Part shown: one piece after another, positions 42,015 to 51,306 of the stretch
Layout: every line of letters starts with the position of its first letter
Numbering within the stretch: position 1 is the first letter of the stretch
Origin: Crossiella sp. CA-258035
Lineage (GTDB): Bacteria; Actinomycetota; Actinomycetes; Mycobacteriales; Pseudonocardiaceae
Assembly: GCF_030064675.1 (NCBI RefSeq)
Contig: NZ_CP116413.1
Location: forward strand, 8,709,501-8,773,500
Length of the DNA stretch: 64,000 nucleotides
Direction of reading: 5' to 3'
The notes under the pieces: generated by a model
What the model was told of the DNA's origin: nothing
Seen by the model: only the letters and a program-made list of their open reading frames with translations
Database searches by the model: none
Position numbers and translations under genes: made by a program

Positions 42015-43751
42015 ATGAACGTGAAGGTCAAGAAAATCCTGACAGCCGGGCTGGCTGTGCCGGTCGTGGCAGGTTCCCTGCTGCTGGCCGGTGGCCCGGC
42101 GGGTGCCGCGGGCACGGCATCCCAGCAGGCTCAGTCCGACTACACCGTGCTGGTCGCCGACGGCGCCAGCCGGGAGGCCGCGATCCGCGCGGTGCAGGCT
42201 GCCGGCGGCACCGTGACCAAGGAGAACGCCGCGATCGGCGCCCTGGTCGTGCGGGCCCCGCAGCAGGGCTTCATCACCCAGGTCGCCGGGTCCACGGACG
42301 TGGGCGGCGCGACCAGGGCGCGGCCGGTCGGCCAGGCGCCCAAGCAGAAGCTGGAGAAGGCCAAGCGGGACGCGGTCGAGAAGGAGTCCGCGGGCAAGCA
42401 GGGCCCGGCCGAGGCCAAGGTCCAGCAGTCCGGCATGGACCCGCTGGACGACAAGCTGTGGGGCCTGAAGATGCTCCGCTCCGACCTCGCGCGGTCCAAG
42501 CAGCCGGGTGACAAGCGGGTCACCGTCGGCATCCTGGACACCGGCGTGGACGGCAACCACCCGGACATCGCGCCGAACTTCTCCAAGGAGCTGTCCCGCA
42601 ACTTCACCACGGACCTCCCCTACGACGAGAACGGCGCCGAGGTCGACGGCGAGTGCGAGTACCGCGGCTGCGTGGACCCCAACGACCACGACGACAGCGG
42701 CCACGGCACGCACGTCGCGGGCACCATCGGCGCGGCGGTCAACGGCTTCGGCGTCTCCGGCGTCGCGCCCGGCGTCACGCTGGTGAACATCCGCGGCGGC
42801 CAGGACAGCGGCTACTTCTTCCTGCAGCCGGTCATCGACGCGCTGACCTACGGCGCGGACGCGGGCCTGGACGTGATCAACATGTCCTTCTACGTCGACC
42901 CGTGGGCGTTCAACTGCGTGGCCAACCCGGCCGACACCCCTGAGCAGCAGCAGGAGCAGCGCGCCACCATCAAGGCGATCAACCGCGCGCTGAACTACGC
43001 GCACAACAAGGGCGTCACCCTGGTCGGCGCGCTGGGCAACAACCACGAGGACCTCGGCAAGCCGCGGACCGACAAGTCCAGCCCGAACTTCCCGGCCGGC
43101 AACACCCACGAGCGTCCGATCGACAACTCCTCCTGCTTCGACCTGCCGGTCGAGGGCGCGCACACCATCGGCGTGTCCAGCCTCGGCCCGTCGGGCAAGA
43201 AGTCGGACTTCTCCAACTACGGCCTGGAGCAGATCTCGGTGGCCGCCCCCGGCGGTTACACCCGCGACTACTTCGGCACCCCGTGGTTCAACGCCAACGA
43301 GAACCGCATCCTGTCCTCGTACCCGAAGAACGTGCTGCAGGCCGAGAAGCTGGTCGACGCCGAGGGCAACATCACCCCGGACGGCGTCAAGGCGGGCGTG
43401 ACCAAGTACGTGCAGGGCGACAAGGTGGGTTACTACAACTACCTGCAGGGGACCTCGATGGCCTCCCCGCACGCGGCCGGTGTGGCGGCGCTGATCGTCA
43501 GCCAGTACGGCAAGAAGGACCGGAAGAACCCGGGTCTCACCATGTCCCCGGACAAGGTGGAGAAGGTGCTCTACGGCACCGCGCAGAAGCGCCCCTGCCC
43601 GACCCCGCGCACGGTGGACTACCTGAAGGAGGGCCGGAGCGCGGAGTTCACGGCCACCTGTGAGGGTGACACCAAGTTCAACGGGTTCTACGGGCACGGC
43701 ATCGTGGACGCGTGGAACGCGGTGACCCGCGGCGCGGAGTTCGCCCGGTAG
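42015..43751 (+). CDS. Secreted S8 (subtilisin-like) serine protease
   Basis: This 578-aa protein has a signal peptide (ILTAGLAVPVVAGSLLLAGG, residues 7-26), an inhibitor-I9-like propeptide (YTVLVADGASREAAIRAVQA), and an S8 domain. The triad is Asp in ILDTGVDG, His in GHGTHVAG and Ser in GTSMASPHAAG. A DPWAFNC and several Cys suggest disulphides. The ATG at 42015 has a strong GAGGAGG site. A terminator hairpin follows the stop. Extracellular proteolysis is the expected role. Confidence 0.94.
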   Translation: MNVKVKKILTAGLAVPVVAGSLLLAGGPAGAAGTASQQAQSDYTVLVADGASREAAIRAVQAAGGTVTKENAAIGALVVRAPQQGFITQVAGSTDVGGATRARPVGQAPKQKLEKAKRDAVEKESAGKQGPAEAKVQQSGMDPLDDKLWGLKMLRSDLARSKQPGDKRVTVGILDTGVDGNHPDIAPNFSKELSRNFTTDLPYDENGAEVDGECEYRGCVDPNDHDDSGHGTHVAGTIGAAVNGFGVSGVAPGVTLVNIRGGQDSGYFFLQPVIDALTYGADAGLDVINMSFYVDPWAFNCVANPADTPEQQQEQRATIKAINRALNYAHNKGVTLVGALGNNHEDLGKPRTDKSSPNFPAGNTHERPIDNSSCFDLPVEGAHTIGVSSLGPSGKKSDFSNYGLEQISVAAPGGYTRDYFGTPWFNANENRILSSYPKNVLQAEKLVDAEGNITPDGVKAGVTKYVQGDKVGYYNYLQGTSMASPHAAGVAALIVSQYGKKDRKNPGLTMSPDKVEKVLYGTAQKRPCPTPRTVDYLKEGRSAEFTATCEGDTKFNGFYGHGIVDAWNAVTRGAEFAR

Positions 43752-43764
43752 TCAACGGTTTTGC

Positions 43765-46170
43765 TCAGTCGCCCCACGGACCTCTCAGGGCCGCGGGGCG
43801 ACTGTCGTTTCGGGGTCGCCAGATGACCTGTAGCTCAGGACGTCGCCGCAATGGACCGAGGATGGTCGGATCGGCGCAGACGATGTCCAGCTGGCGCAGC
43901 GCCTTCAGATCCAGGAGCGAGGCGACATCGCGGTTCATCAGGAGGTCGCGTGGCTCGACCTCGAGAATCTCAAGCCGGGGCGCGGACTTGAGCACGGACA
44001 GGTCACTGACGTCCTGAATGCCGTACAGCCCCAGCTCTTTCAGCTTGGGTAGCGGCGGGAGGCCGCCCAGATGCGTGGCATTGAAGACACGAGCTGACGC
44101 ACTCCAAGCGGCACATCACGCAGGTCAAAACCACCGACGACAATCAGGTTCCGGAGCCCGTGCAGGTGGCGCACTGACGGGTTGGCTCCCCCGACCTGCA
44201 ACTCACCCGCGTATTCAGTGAGAACACTGCGGGCCTACTCGCCTCGGCCAGCCTGGTCTCAGGCGGCGGACACTCGCGCCTGGGTGCGGGACTTGGGCGG
44301 CACCAGATCGGCCGCTTGGCGCTGGATCTGCGCGCGGAGTTCGGCATTCAGGTCCGGCGCGGTTTCCAGGCAGGCCAGCGCCAGCAACTGGAGGTTGCGT
44401 TTGCCCTGGGTTTTGGTCGAACCGGAGAGCAGGGCTTCGCGTTGGCGGCTGGAGGCGTGGCCGACCGCCAGCACGAAGACCTCGTGCCAGCTGGCCGCGT
44501 TCTTGAGCAGCACCTCCACGTCGTCGAAGTCCTGCATCGCGGAACGCGCGGCGAGGTATTCCTGGAAGGTCCGGTGCACGAAGTCGATCCGGCCTTCCAC
44601 CGGCTCACGCAGCAAGCCCGAGCGGATCAGCAGATGCCGGTAGACCTCTTCCGGCTCGGCCTGGACCTGGGCCATTGAGCGCAACCGGCGGCCCAACTGC
44701 TCGATGGCGCGTTCGGTTTCGATGTCGCTGCGCTCGTTTGCGGATCAGCCAGTAGGCCAGATCGCCCAACAGCAAGGCGTTCTCGGTGCGGTTGAGGCCA
44801 ACCGGCGGGGGATAGCCCGCCAGGCGGCGGAGGTGGTTGCGGGTGTCCAGCTGGGTGCGCAGGTTCTGGTGGTAGGACTCGAGCTGGGCCTTGGTCTCCT
44901 CGTCGGCGGAGAGCGACTGCATGGCGGTGTGCCAGCGGTGGATGAAGGTGCGCACGTCGGCGGGCGTCATGGGTTGCAGGTCGAGGCTGAGGAAGCCGTC
45001 GGTGGCCAGCCAGTCCGGTTGGGCGGCGCCGGGGCGGGAGGTGATCACCCAGCGGGCCTCGGGGAAGCTCAGGGTGAGGTGGCGCAGCCAGTCGCGGGCC
45101 TCCTCGCGGCGGGCCGGGGCCAGCTCGTCCACGCCGTCGATGAGGACCACCGCGTGGCCGCCGCGCAGGTGCTGCTGGACCCAGCCCTTGGGCATCTCGT
45201 CGGCGATGTGGCGGCCGACCTCGTCCAGGAACTGCTCGGGGCGGGGCAGGTCGCGGTCGGCGTAGCGGCGCAGCGGGACGAAGAACGGGATGGTCTGGTT
45301 CCAGGCGGCCAGCGCGGGCGGGAAGTCGCGGCGGGCGCTGCGCACCGCGATCCAGTGCAGCAGGGTGGTCTTGCCGAGGCCGGCCTCGCCGCGGATGAAC
45401 AGCTTGCTGCTCCTGGCCAGCAGGTCCTCGATGCGTTCCGGGCGGCCGTGGCCGGTGTCCGCGGTGAGGCTGATGTAGGCCACGCTGAGCGGGTAGCGCC
45501 TGCTCGCGTCGTCCAGGGTGACGCCGAAGAGCTCGATGTGGTCCAGCTTGCGGGCGGCCTGCTGGCGGTAGTCGTAGTCAAAACCGGCGCTGCGGTCGCG
45601 TTGCGGCAGCCGGGCCAGCACCTCGCGGATGCCGTTGATGATCTCGGTGTCCCTGCGCAACAGCTCGGTCAGCGCGGCGGTGCTGAAGGCAGGCAGGCCG
45701 CGGGCGATCTCGATGACGTAGCCGCAGGACTCGCGTAGCAGCAGGTCGTAGAGGGCCTCGGTGTCGGCGGAGAGCAGGGCGGCGTGGCCGGGGGCCTGGC
45801 GGCGCAGGGCGCGGTCCAGGTGGCGGGCGTCCAGGTCGGCGGCGAAGAGGTCCTTGTCCACCAGGGCGGCCTGCTCGAAGGTGTCCTGGACCGCGTGCAC
45901 GGCGGCGGCGCGCTCGTGCTCGGGCAGGGCGGCGAACTCGGCCTCGATGACGGGTTCCAGCCGGTCCACCACGGCCTCGGCGAAGGTCTCCAGCATCCGG
46001 GCGAAGCGGCGTTTGTCGCGCTGGTTGCCGAACCGCTCGGACACCAGGTCCACCGCGTTGGCGCCGACCTCGGCGGCGACCTTGTCATCGGCCAGCCACA
46101 GCTTGGTGGCGGTGCGCACGGCGGCGGTGCCGAGCTTGAGCAGGGCGGCTTCGAGCAACACCTGGCTCAT
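43765..46170 (-). pseudogene. Decayed NACHT-LRR (NLR-like) NTPase gene
   Basis: An intact start (ATG 46170) leads through an N-terminal helical domain of about 240 residues and a NACHT domain with Walker A GEAGLGKTTLLHW and Walker B VVLIDGVDEL. At about 44740 a one-base insertion (AAA where two A fit) breaks the frame. The next part (YRHLLIRSGLLREPVEGRID, then FVHRTFQEYLAARSAM) continues in another frame until a stop near 44259. LRR-like remnants (LHGLRNLIVVGGFDLRDVPL, LPPLPKLKELGLYG) follow with at least two more stops or frameshifts down to 43765. The HEAT-like middle seems deleted. Intact relatives are anti-phage NLR-like sensors. Confidence 0.8.
43767..43803 (+). terminator. Terminator after the subtilase gene
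   Basis: AGTCGCCCC at 43767-43775 pairs with GGGGCGACT at 43795-43803, and the intervening ACGG/CCG adds a few pairs. GTCGTTT follows. It lies 15 bp after the subtilase stop. Confidence 0.8.
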
Positions 46171-46262
46171 TCAACACCTGAGCAGGCACGCTAGTCATCC
46201 AACAAGGTCCATTGTGGACTTTCGCCTGGCGTTCTGACCAGTAGTTGGTTCTGGTTCAGGTT

Positions 46263-46718
46263 ATGAACAACAACCTGCCGGTGTTGCGGACCCGGTTCCT
46301 CCGAGTTGTGACGGCGCTGCTGGTGGCCCTCGGGGCGCTGGCGGTTGCCCCGGTCGCGGCCGCCTCGGCCGCCGACTCCGGCTCGACGGTGGTCGAGCAG
46401 GACAAGAAGAAGGTCAAGGTCAACGCGAAGGCGGACAAGAAGAAGGTCAAGAAGGGCGAGGAGGTCAAGATCGACGGCTCGCTGGAGGAGCTGGCCGGCG
46501 CCCGTTCCGCGGCGCTGCTCGGCTCGGTGATCCTCCAGACGCAGACCAGCGCCGGGCTGTGGGTGAACCTCGGTGACTGGAGCCGCTGCCGCCCCAACGG
46601 CACGTTCAGCCTGTCACTGCGGGTGCAGACCTCGCTGACGCTGCGGGTGCAGGCCGACGGCCCGGACATCGACGTCAGCACCGCGGTGTCCTCGGCGATC
46701 TCGATCAGGGTCGGCTAA
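46263..46718 (+). CDS. Small secreted protein
   Basis: This 151-aa protein has a signal peptide (LRVVTALLVALGALAVAP, cleavage after ASA) followed by a very basic, Lys-rich stretch (KKKVKVNAKADKKKVKKG) and a beta-rich C-terminal domain (ILQTQTSAGLWVNLGDWSRC). It has one Cys. The family is not recognised. The Lys-rich stretch may bind the wall or nucleic acids. The ATG at 46263 is used, though a GTG upstream at 46245 is possible. A terminator follows. Confidence 0.75.
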   Translation: MNNNLPVLRTRFLRVVTALLVALGALAVAPVAAASAADSGSTVVEQDKKKVKVNAKADKKKVKKGEEVKIDGSLEELAGARSAALLGSVILQTQTSAGLWVNLGDWSRCRPNGTFSLSLRVQTSLTLRVQADGPDIDVSTAVSSAISIRVG

Positions 46719-46725
46719 CAGGGGA

Positions 46726-46777
46726 AGGTCACGGTGGAGTCGGGATCGGGGCCCTGACACCGACCCCACCGTGACCT
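46726..46777 (+). terminator. Terminator after the small secreted protein gene
   Basis: A 12-bp perfect stem (AGGTCACGGTGG at 46726-46737 with 46766-46777) encloses a 28-nt loop, and inner GTCGG/CCGAC pairs extend it. It lies 8 bp after the stop codon. Confidence 0.75.
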
Positions 46778-46873
46778 CGACACCGGATTCCCACTGGCCA
46801 GGGCAGCGCGTGAACCTCAACCAGAACTTCCTCCGGTGCTGGTGGACACCACCGCGTGTGCTGCGCGGCGCGG

Positions 46874-47860
46874 TCAGTGCCTGCTGCGTCCACCACTGTG
46901 TTGTCGCGCGGGACCGCCCGGACCCGCAAAAAGATCTTGACGATTTTTCCCGGCGCGGTCAGATCTATGCCCTGACCAGCCAGAACTTTGGAAACTTTGT
47001 CCTCGGTCAGCTGGTTTGCGACCCCGGTCCTTGCCGTTGCCGTCCTTGCCCTTGCCGTGCGCGGGCGGGTCCGCTTTGCCGTTGCCGCCGGAGCCGGACC
47101 GGCCGGTCGAGCCAGGCTGACGGGTGTCCGAGGCAGGTGGGTCCGCTTGGGTGCCGCCCTGCGCGGGCGGTGGCACCGGCTGCGGGGTCTCCTGCGGCAC
47201 CTCGACCAGGGCCAGCGGTGGCGGTTCGGGGCTGAGCTCCGGGCCCGGCAGCGGCGGCAGCACGGCCAGTGAGCCCAGGGCCAGCGGTACCGACACCGCG
47301 GCCAGCGCGACCTTGGCCCCGGCCAGGTTGCCCGCGCCCAGCCAGCGCCAGATCCCGGCCAGGCCGGCGCCCAGCGGCAGCACCGCGGCCGCGGCCAGGC
47401 GGCGCAGCAGCCTGCGCGCCCTGGTCAGGTGCGACTCGACCGAGCGGCTGCTCAGGCCCAGCTCGGTGGCGATCTCGGTGGGCGGCTTGCCCGCGCCCGC
47501 CATGGCCACCACCTCGCGGGTGGTCTCGGGCAGCTCGTCCAGCGCGGCGGCCATCCAGCGGGCCTGGTCGCGGTCGGCCACCGCCTCGGAGGGGTCGGCG
47601 CCGAACACCGCGCGCTGGGCGTCACTGCGGGCCAGCGCGGTCTGCTCACGCCTGCGGCGGCGCAGCTGGTCCGCGAACCGGCGCCGGGAGACCGTGGTCA
47701 GCCAGGCCTCCGGCCGGTCGACCGGCGTGGTGTGCGCGCTGGCCAGCAGGTCGGCCACCGCGTCCTGCACGCAGTCCTCGGCCTGTTCCTTGCTGGCGCC
47801 TGCCGCGCGGACGCGCACCAGCGCCCGCTGGGCGGCGGCGGCAAGTCGCTCCTGGTCCAT
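46874..47860 (-). CDS. ECF-type sigma factor with a membrane segment and extended C-terminal tail
   Basis: This 328-aa protein has a normal ECF part (residues 1-165): region 2 (DCVQDAVADLLASAHTTPVD) and region 4 (LPETTREVVAMAGAGKPPTE, then LGLSSRSVESHLTRARRLL). A hydrophobic stretch follows at about residues 170-210, enough for one or two membrane passes, and then a Pro/Gly/Ser/Lys-rich tail of about 120 residues. The tail resembles an extracytoplasmic or linker region. Such fusions would tether the sigma factor to the membrane until released. The ATG at 47860 has a GGGGG site. The tail length depends on the frame staying open. Confidence 0.85.
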   Translation of the reverse strand: MDQERLAAAAQRALVRVRAAGASKEQAEDCVQDAVADLLASAHTTPVDRPEAWLTTVSRRRFADQLRRRRREQTALARSDAQRAVFGADPSEAVADRDQARWMAAALDELPETTREVVAMAGAGKPPTEIATELGLSSRSVESHLTRARRLLRRLAAAAVLPLGAGLAGIWRWLGAGNLAGAKVALAAVSVPLALGSLAVLPPLPGPELSPEPPPLALVEVPQETPQPVPPPAQGGTQADPPASDTRQPGSTGRSGSGGNGKADPPAHGKGKDGNGKDRGRKPADRGQSFQSSGWSGHRSDRAGKNRQDLFAGPGGPARQHSGGRSRH

Positions 47861-47971
47861 GCACAAGCCCCCAGGTCGGCGCGGATTCGGAGCACGATCG
47901 TGACACATGGCCGTGCGGACCAGCCAGCGTCGTTATACGACCTTGGTGCCGAGTTCTTCCAGTACGCAGTT

Positions 47972-48003
47972 CGGGCCCGATGCGGACTTCCGCACCGGGC
48001 CCG
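47972..48003 (-). terminator. Terminator after the sortase gene
   Basis: A 15-bp stem (CGGGCCCGATGCGGA at 47972-47986 with 47989-48003, one mismatch) with a 2-nt loop lies 15 bp after the stop of the leftward sortase gene. Confidence 0.7.
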
Positions 48004-48018
48004 TGCCGCGGGATCGGC

Positions 48019-48621
48019 TCAGGCGGCCAGCTTGGCCGAGACGATCACGTTGTCCTGGTAGCTGTGCGCGGCCTTGTCGAAGGCGCCGCCACAGGTGATC
48101 AACCGCAGGATCGGGTCGGGGCTGTCGCCGTACACCGCCTCGGTCGGGAACTCGTTCTTGGGCTTCTGCTCCCTGGCGGTGACCACGAACTTCACCTCCT
48201 TGCCGTCGCTGCGCTTGACGAACACCTCGTCACCGACGGCCAGCTCGTGCAGCTTGAAGAAGATGCCGGGCTGCTTGTTGCCGTCCACGTGGCCGAGGAT
48301 GATCGCCGGGCCCTTGTCCCCCGGCACCGGGCTCATCCGGTACCAGGCGGCCTGCATGGGCTTGTCCGCCTTGGGCACCTCGAGCGACCCGTCCGGGTTG
48401 ATCGCGGTGCTGATCAGCGAGGACTGCGCACCGATCTTCGGGATGCGCACGTCCGTCGGCTTGAGCTTGGTCTCGGCCGAGGCCGCTGCGCTGGTCTGCG
48501 GCGCGGAAGTCTGCGGCGGGGCGGGCTCCCCGCCACCGCCGCACGCGCTCAGCAGCAGCGTGGTGGCGAGCAGGACGGTGGCCGCGAAACCGCGGCCACC
48601 ACTGCGCTTGGTCGTCGACAT
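48019..48621 (-). CDS. Class F sortase
   Basis: This 200-aa protein has a lipobox-like N-terminus (LLLSACGGGG, Cys 27) and a compact sortase domain: VRIPKIGAQSSLIST, AAWYRMSPVPGDKGP, ILGHVDG (His 111), and LRLITCGGAFDK (Cys 177). The third catalytic residue is not assigned from the sequence. It is translationally near (2 bp) a Thr/Ser-rich secreted protein, which might be a substrate or partner. Class F sortases are common in actinobacteria and their natural substrates are mostly unknown. Confidence 0.88.
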   Translation of the reverse strand: MSTTKRSGGRGFAATVLLATTLLLSACGGGGEPAPPQTSAPQTSAAASAETKLKPTDVRIPKIGAQSSLISTAINPDGSLEVPKADKPMQAAWYRMSPVPGDKGPAIILGHVDGNKQPGIFFKLHELAVGDEVFVKRSDGKEVKFVVTAREQKPKNEFPTEAVYGDSPDPILRLITCGGAFDKAAHSYQDNVIVSAKLAA

Positions 48622-48623
48622 GC

Positions 48624-49298
48624 TCAGGCGGTGCCGCCGACGCCGGTCTCCACGCCGCCCCGCGGGGTGAAGCCGATCTGCGAGTTCTTCTTGCCCTTGC
48701 CCGGCTTGCCCAGCACCGGGGTCTTGCCGCCGGACTGCTCGTCGCCGATCACCCGGAAGGTGAAGCTGAGGGACTTGCCCCCGCACTTGGCGGTGACCTG
48801 GTACTCGCCCAGCGCGACGCCGTCCTTGAGGCGGGCCAGCGCGACGTAGACGCGCGGGTCGACCTCGCTCTGGATGGCCTCGTCGATGGTGAGCGCGACC
48901 GAGCTGATGTCGGTCGGCTTGCCCGCGGCGCAGCCGATGATGATCGCGGCCTGGGTCGGGTCGTTCGGGTTGGAGGCCAGACCGAAGATCTGGTCCTGCC
49001 ACGGCTTGCCGCCCGGGTCCGGCTGCTCGCTGGTCGAGGTGGTCGGCCGGATCGAGGTGGTCGGCCGCGGGCTGGTGCTGCTGGTCACCGGGCTCGTGGT
49101 GGCCGACGGCGAGGTCGTCGGCACCGAGCTGGAGGTGGACGGCGTGGTGGTCGGCGCGGTGGTGCTGCTGACCGGGTTCGTCGTCGTGGTCGTGGTGGTG
49201 CTGGAGGTGGTCTGCGCCAGTGCCATCGGCGCGGCGATCACCGCGAGCGCGGCTGCGGTCGCGACGGCACGGGTCAGCAGACCCAAGGACTTCTGCAC
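48624..49298 (-). CDS. Secreted Ser/Thr-rich protein paired with the sortase
   Basis: This 224-aa protein has a signal peptide (RAVATAAALAVIAAPMALAQ), a Ser/Thr/Pro-rich linker of about 70 residues, and a C-terminal beta-rich domain of about 125 residues (DPTQAAIIIGCAAGKPTDIS, SLSFTFRVIGDEQS). The end, GFTPRGGVETGVGGTA, resembles a Gly-rich C-terminal sorting motif but lacks the usual hydrophobic helix and basic tail. The GTG at 49298 has a GGGGA site. It is upstream of, and co-transcribed with, the sortase. Confidence 0.75.
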   Translation of the reverse strand: MQKSLGLLTRAVATAAALAVIAAPMALAQTTSSTTTTTTTNPVSSTTAPTTTPSTSSSVPTTSPSATTSPVTSSTSPRPTTSIRPTTSTSEQPDPGGKPWQDQIFGLASNPNDPTQAAIIIGCAAGKPTDISSVALTIDEAIQSEVDPRVYVALARLKDGVALGEYQVTAKCGGKSLSFTFRVIGDEQSGGKTPVLGKPGKGKKNSQIGFTPRGGVETGVGGTA

Positions 49299-49609
49299 GT
49301 GATTCCCCAAAATGTGTACGCGCTCGGGCGCGATCCCAGTCCCCCCGGTGAGTCCGGTTGGGATGGGCAGATCCTGCCCGAAAAGGCGGTCGCGGAGGGA
49401 ATCCGAAGGGCGTGAGAAAAAGCACCGAAAAGGGGCGTAACGACTCGCCTCGGACAACCGATACACGTTGTCGCAGACGCCCTGTGACGGGCGGTGGTCC
49501 GGCCGCGGCGTCCTCACTCGCCGCGACCGGCGAAGATCAGCTTAGGCGCGGCTGCTGAGCGTGGGCTGAAGATGCGCGTAGAACCCCGGTGCGAGGGGTA
49601 GCCAAGACC
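49299..49609. other. Intergenic region, no gene recognised
   Basis: The 311-bp stretch separates two divergent genes. It should contain both promoters. I see a short GTGACGGGCG/CGCCCTGTGAC-type partial repeat near 49480-49500, but no strong hairpin, tandem repeat or RNA gene. Confidence 0.4.
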
Positions 49610-50029
49610 ATGAGGTCCGGTACGGCGCAACTAGATCGTACGGTGAGTGCGCGGGTGAGCCGCCGGGCCAGGCGGACCCGCGGCCGGATCAGCCGGGCCT
49701 GGGCGTTCGCCTACTTCCTGCTGGGCCTCCAGGTCTTCACCCTCGCACTCGGCGAACACGGCGACAGCGCGCTGCAGTACCTGGCCCTGCTGGCGTTCAG
49801 CCTGTTCCTCTACGTGCTGCGGCACGAGCCCAACGTGGCGAAGGTGGCCGGGGTGGTGGTGTTCTTCACCGGGGCCCGGATGCTGGCGCTCGGCGAGGGG
49901 CACACGGCCTGGCTGATCGCGCTGGCCACGCTGGCCGGCCTCACCGTGGCACTGGTGCCGAACTGGCCGGAACCGACCCCGTGGGTGCGTCCGGCGCGGG
50001 CCCGCCGACCTGACGAAAGTCAGGGGTAG
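49610..50029 (+). CDS. Small membrane protein
   Basis: This 139-aa protein (ATG 49610, GTG 49589 possible) begins with a strongly basic segment (SARVSRRARRTRGRISRAWA) and has three to four hydrophobic segments (FAYFLLGLQVFTLALG, LQYLALLAFSLFLYVL, VAGVVVFFTGARMLAL, TLAGLTVALVP). No catalytic motif is seen and the family is not recognised. It is 54 bp upstream of the PAP2 gene on the same strand. Confidence 0.65.
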   Translation: MRSGTAQLDRTVSARVSRRARRTRGRISRAWAFAYFLLGLQVFTLALGEHGDSALQYLALLAFSLFLYVLRHEPNVAKVAGVVVFFTGARMLALGEGHTAWLIALATLAGLTVALVPNWPEPTPWVRPARARRPDESQG

Positions 50030-50083
50030 CCGCTGCCGATCGAGCACTGTGGACGGTGGGGTGCCGTGCCTAGCTTTCGTTGA

Positions 50084-50680
50084 GTGTCCCTGATCCCTGA
50101 TGTGAGCATCGACCTCTACCGCGCGGTCACCGGATTCGCCGCGAGCACCCCGGACTGGGTGCGCTCGCTGGTGGAGTTCGGCACCGACGCCGGACTGTTC
50201 GTCTTCGGCGCCTTCTTCCTGGTCCTGTTCTGGCGGGCCCGCGACCGCGCGCCCCTGACGCTGGCCACCGCGCTGGCCGTGCCGCTGGCGGTGGTCGGCG
50301 GTTACGCCGTCTCCGAGGCGCTCAAGCTCGTCCTGCAAGAGGAACGGCCCTGCCGTGCGGTGGCCGGGGCGGCGGCCATCACGCACTGTCCCGAGGTCGG
50401 TGACTGGTCCTTCCCCAGCAACCACGCCACGCTGGCCGCCGGTTCGGCCTTCGCGCTGGCCTTCGTCTGGCGGCGCACCGCGTGGTGGCTGCTGCCGCTG
50501 GCCGTGCTGATGGCCGGTTCCCGGGTCTTCCTCGGCGTGCACTACCCGCACGACGTGCTGGCCGGGTTCCTGCTCGGCGCGCTGCTGGCGCCCGCGCTGG
50601 TCGCGCTGGTCGTGCGGGTGCTGGCGCCGGTGCTGGCGCGGCGGCTTCAGTCCAGGCCGCGGACCAGCCCGGCCTCGTAG
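50084..50680 (+). CDS. PAP2-type membrane phosphatase
   Basis: This 198-aa protein has about five membrane segments and the PAP2 motifs: KLVLQEERPC (C1), FPSNHATLAAG (C2 with the catalytic His) and SRVFLGVHYPHDVLAG (C3). It should dephosphorylate lipid phosphates, for example undecaprenyl pyrophosphate or phosphatidate, at the outer face. Its 3' end overlaps the convergent response regulator gene by 34 bp. The start is a GTG. Confidence 0.92.
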   Translation: MSLIPDVSIDLYRAVTGFAASTPDWVRSLVEFGTDAGLFVFGAFFLVLFWRARDRAPLTLATALAVPLAVVGGYAVSEALKLVLQEERPCRAVAGAAAITHCPEVGDWSFPSNHATLAAGSAFALAFVWRRTAWWLLPLAVLMAGSRVFLGVHYPHDVLAGFLLGALLAPALVALVVRVLAPVLARRLQSRPRTSPAS

Positions 50681-51306
50681 GCCAGGATCGCCGCCTGCAC
50701 CCGGTTGCGCACGCCGAGCCTGCTCAGGATGGTGCTGACGTAGGCCTTCACGGTGCCCTCGACCAGGTGCAGGCGGCGGGCGATCTCCGCGTTGGACAGG
50801 CCGCCGCCGACGAAGGCGAGCACCTCCCGCTCCCGCTCGGTGAGCCTGCCGGTCTGCTCCCGCGCGGCCGCGCCGCGGGCCATCAGGCCGCCGCTGAGCT
50901 CGGTGAGCACCCGGTGCGCGACCTTGGGCGAGAGGTAGGCGGCACCCTCGGCCACCGCGCGCACCCCGGCGATCAGCTCCCGGGGATCGCCAGCCTTGAG
51001 CAGGAAGCCGCTGGCGCCGTCGCCGAGCGCGCGGGCGATGTAGGCGTCCTCGGAGAAGGTGGTGAGCATGACCACCGCGGTGCCCGGCGCCAGGCGGCGG
51101 ATCTCCGCGGCCGCGGCCAGCCCGTCCAGCTTGGGCATCCGGATGTCCAGCAGCACCACGTCCGGCCGCAGCTCGCGGACCCGCTCGATGGCCTGGCGCC
51201 CGTCCGCGGCCTCGCCGACCACCTCGATCTCGTTGTCCACGGCCAGGATGGCCCGGACCCCGGCCCGGATCACCGCCTCGTCGTCGGCCAGCACCACTCG
51301 GATCAC
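50647..51306 (-). CDS. NarL/LuxR-type response regulator
   Basis: This 219-aa protein has a full receiver (VVLADDEAVIRAG; acceptor Asp in VVLLDIRMPKLDG; Thr/Ser in MLTTFS; Lys in GFLLKAG) and a LuxR HTH (LTEREREVLAFVGGGLSNAE, IARRLHLVEGTVKAYVSTIL). The GTG at 51306 overlaps the kinase stop (GTGA), so it forms a two-component pair with that kinase. The targets are not identified. Confidence 0.93.
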   Translation of the reverse strand: MIRVVLADDEAVIRAGVRAILAVDNEIEVVGEAADGRQAIERVRELRPDVVLLDIRMPKLDGLAAAAEIRRLAPGTAVVMLTTFSEDAYIARALGDGASGFLLKAGDPRELIAGVRAVAEGAAYLSPKVAHRVLTELSGGLMARGAAAREQTGRLTEREREVLAFVGGGLSNAEIARRLHLVEGTVKAYVSTILSRLGVRNRVQAAILAYEAGLVRGLD

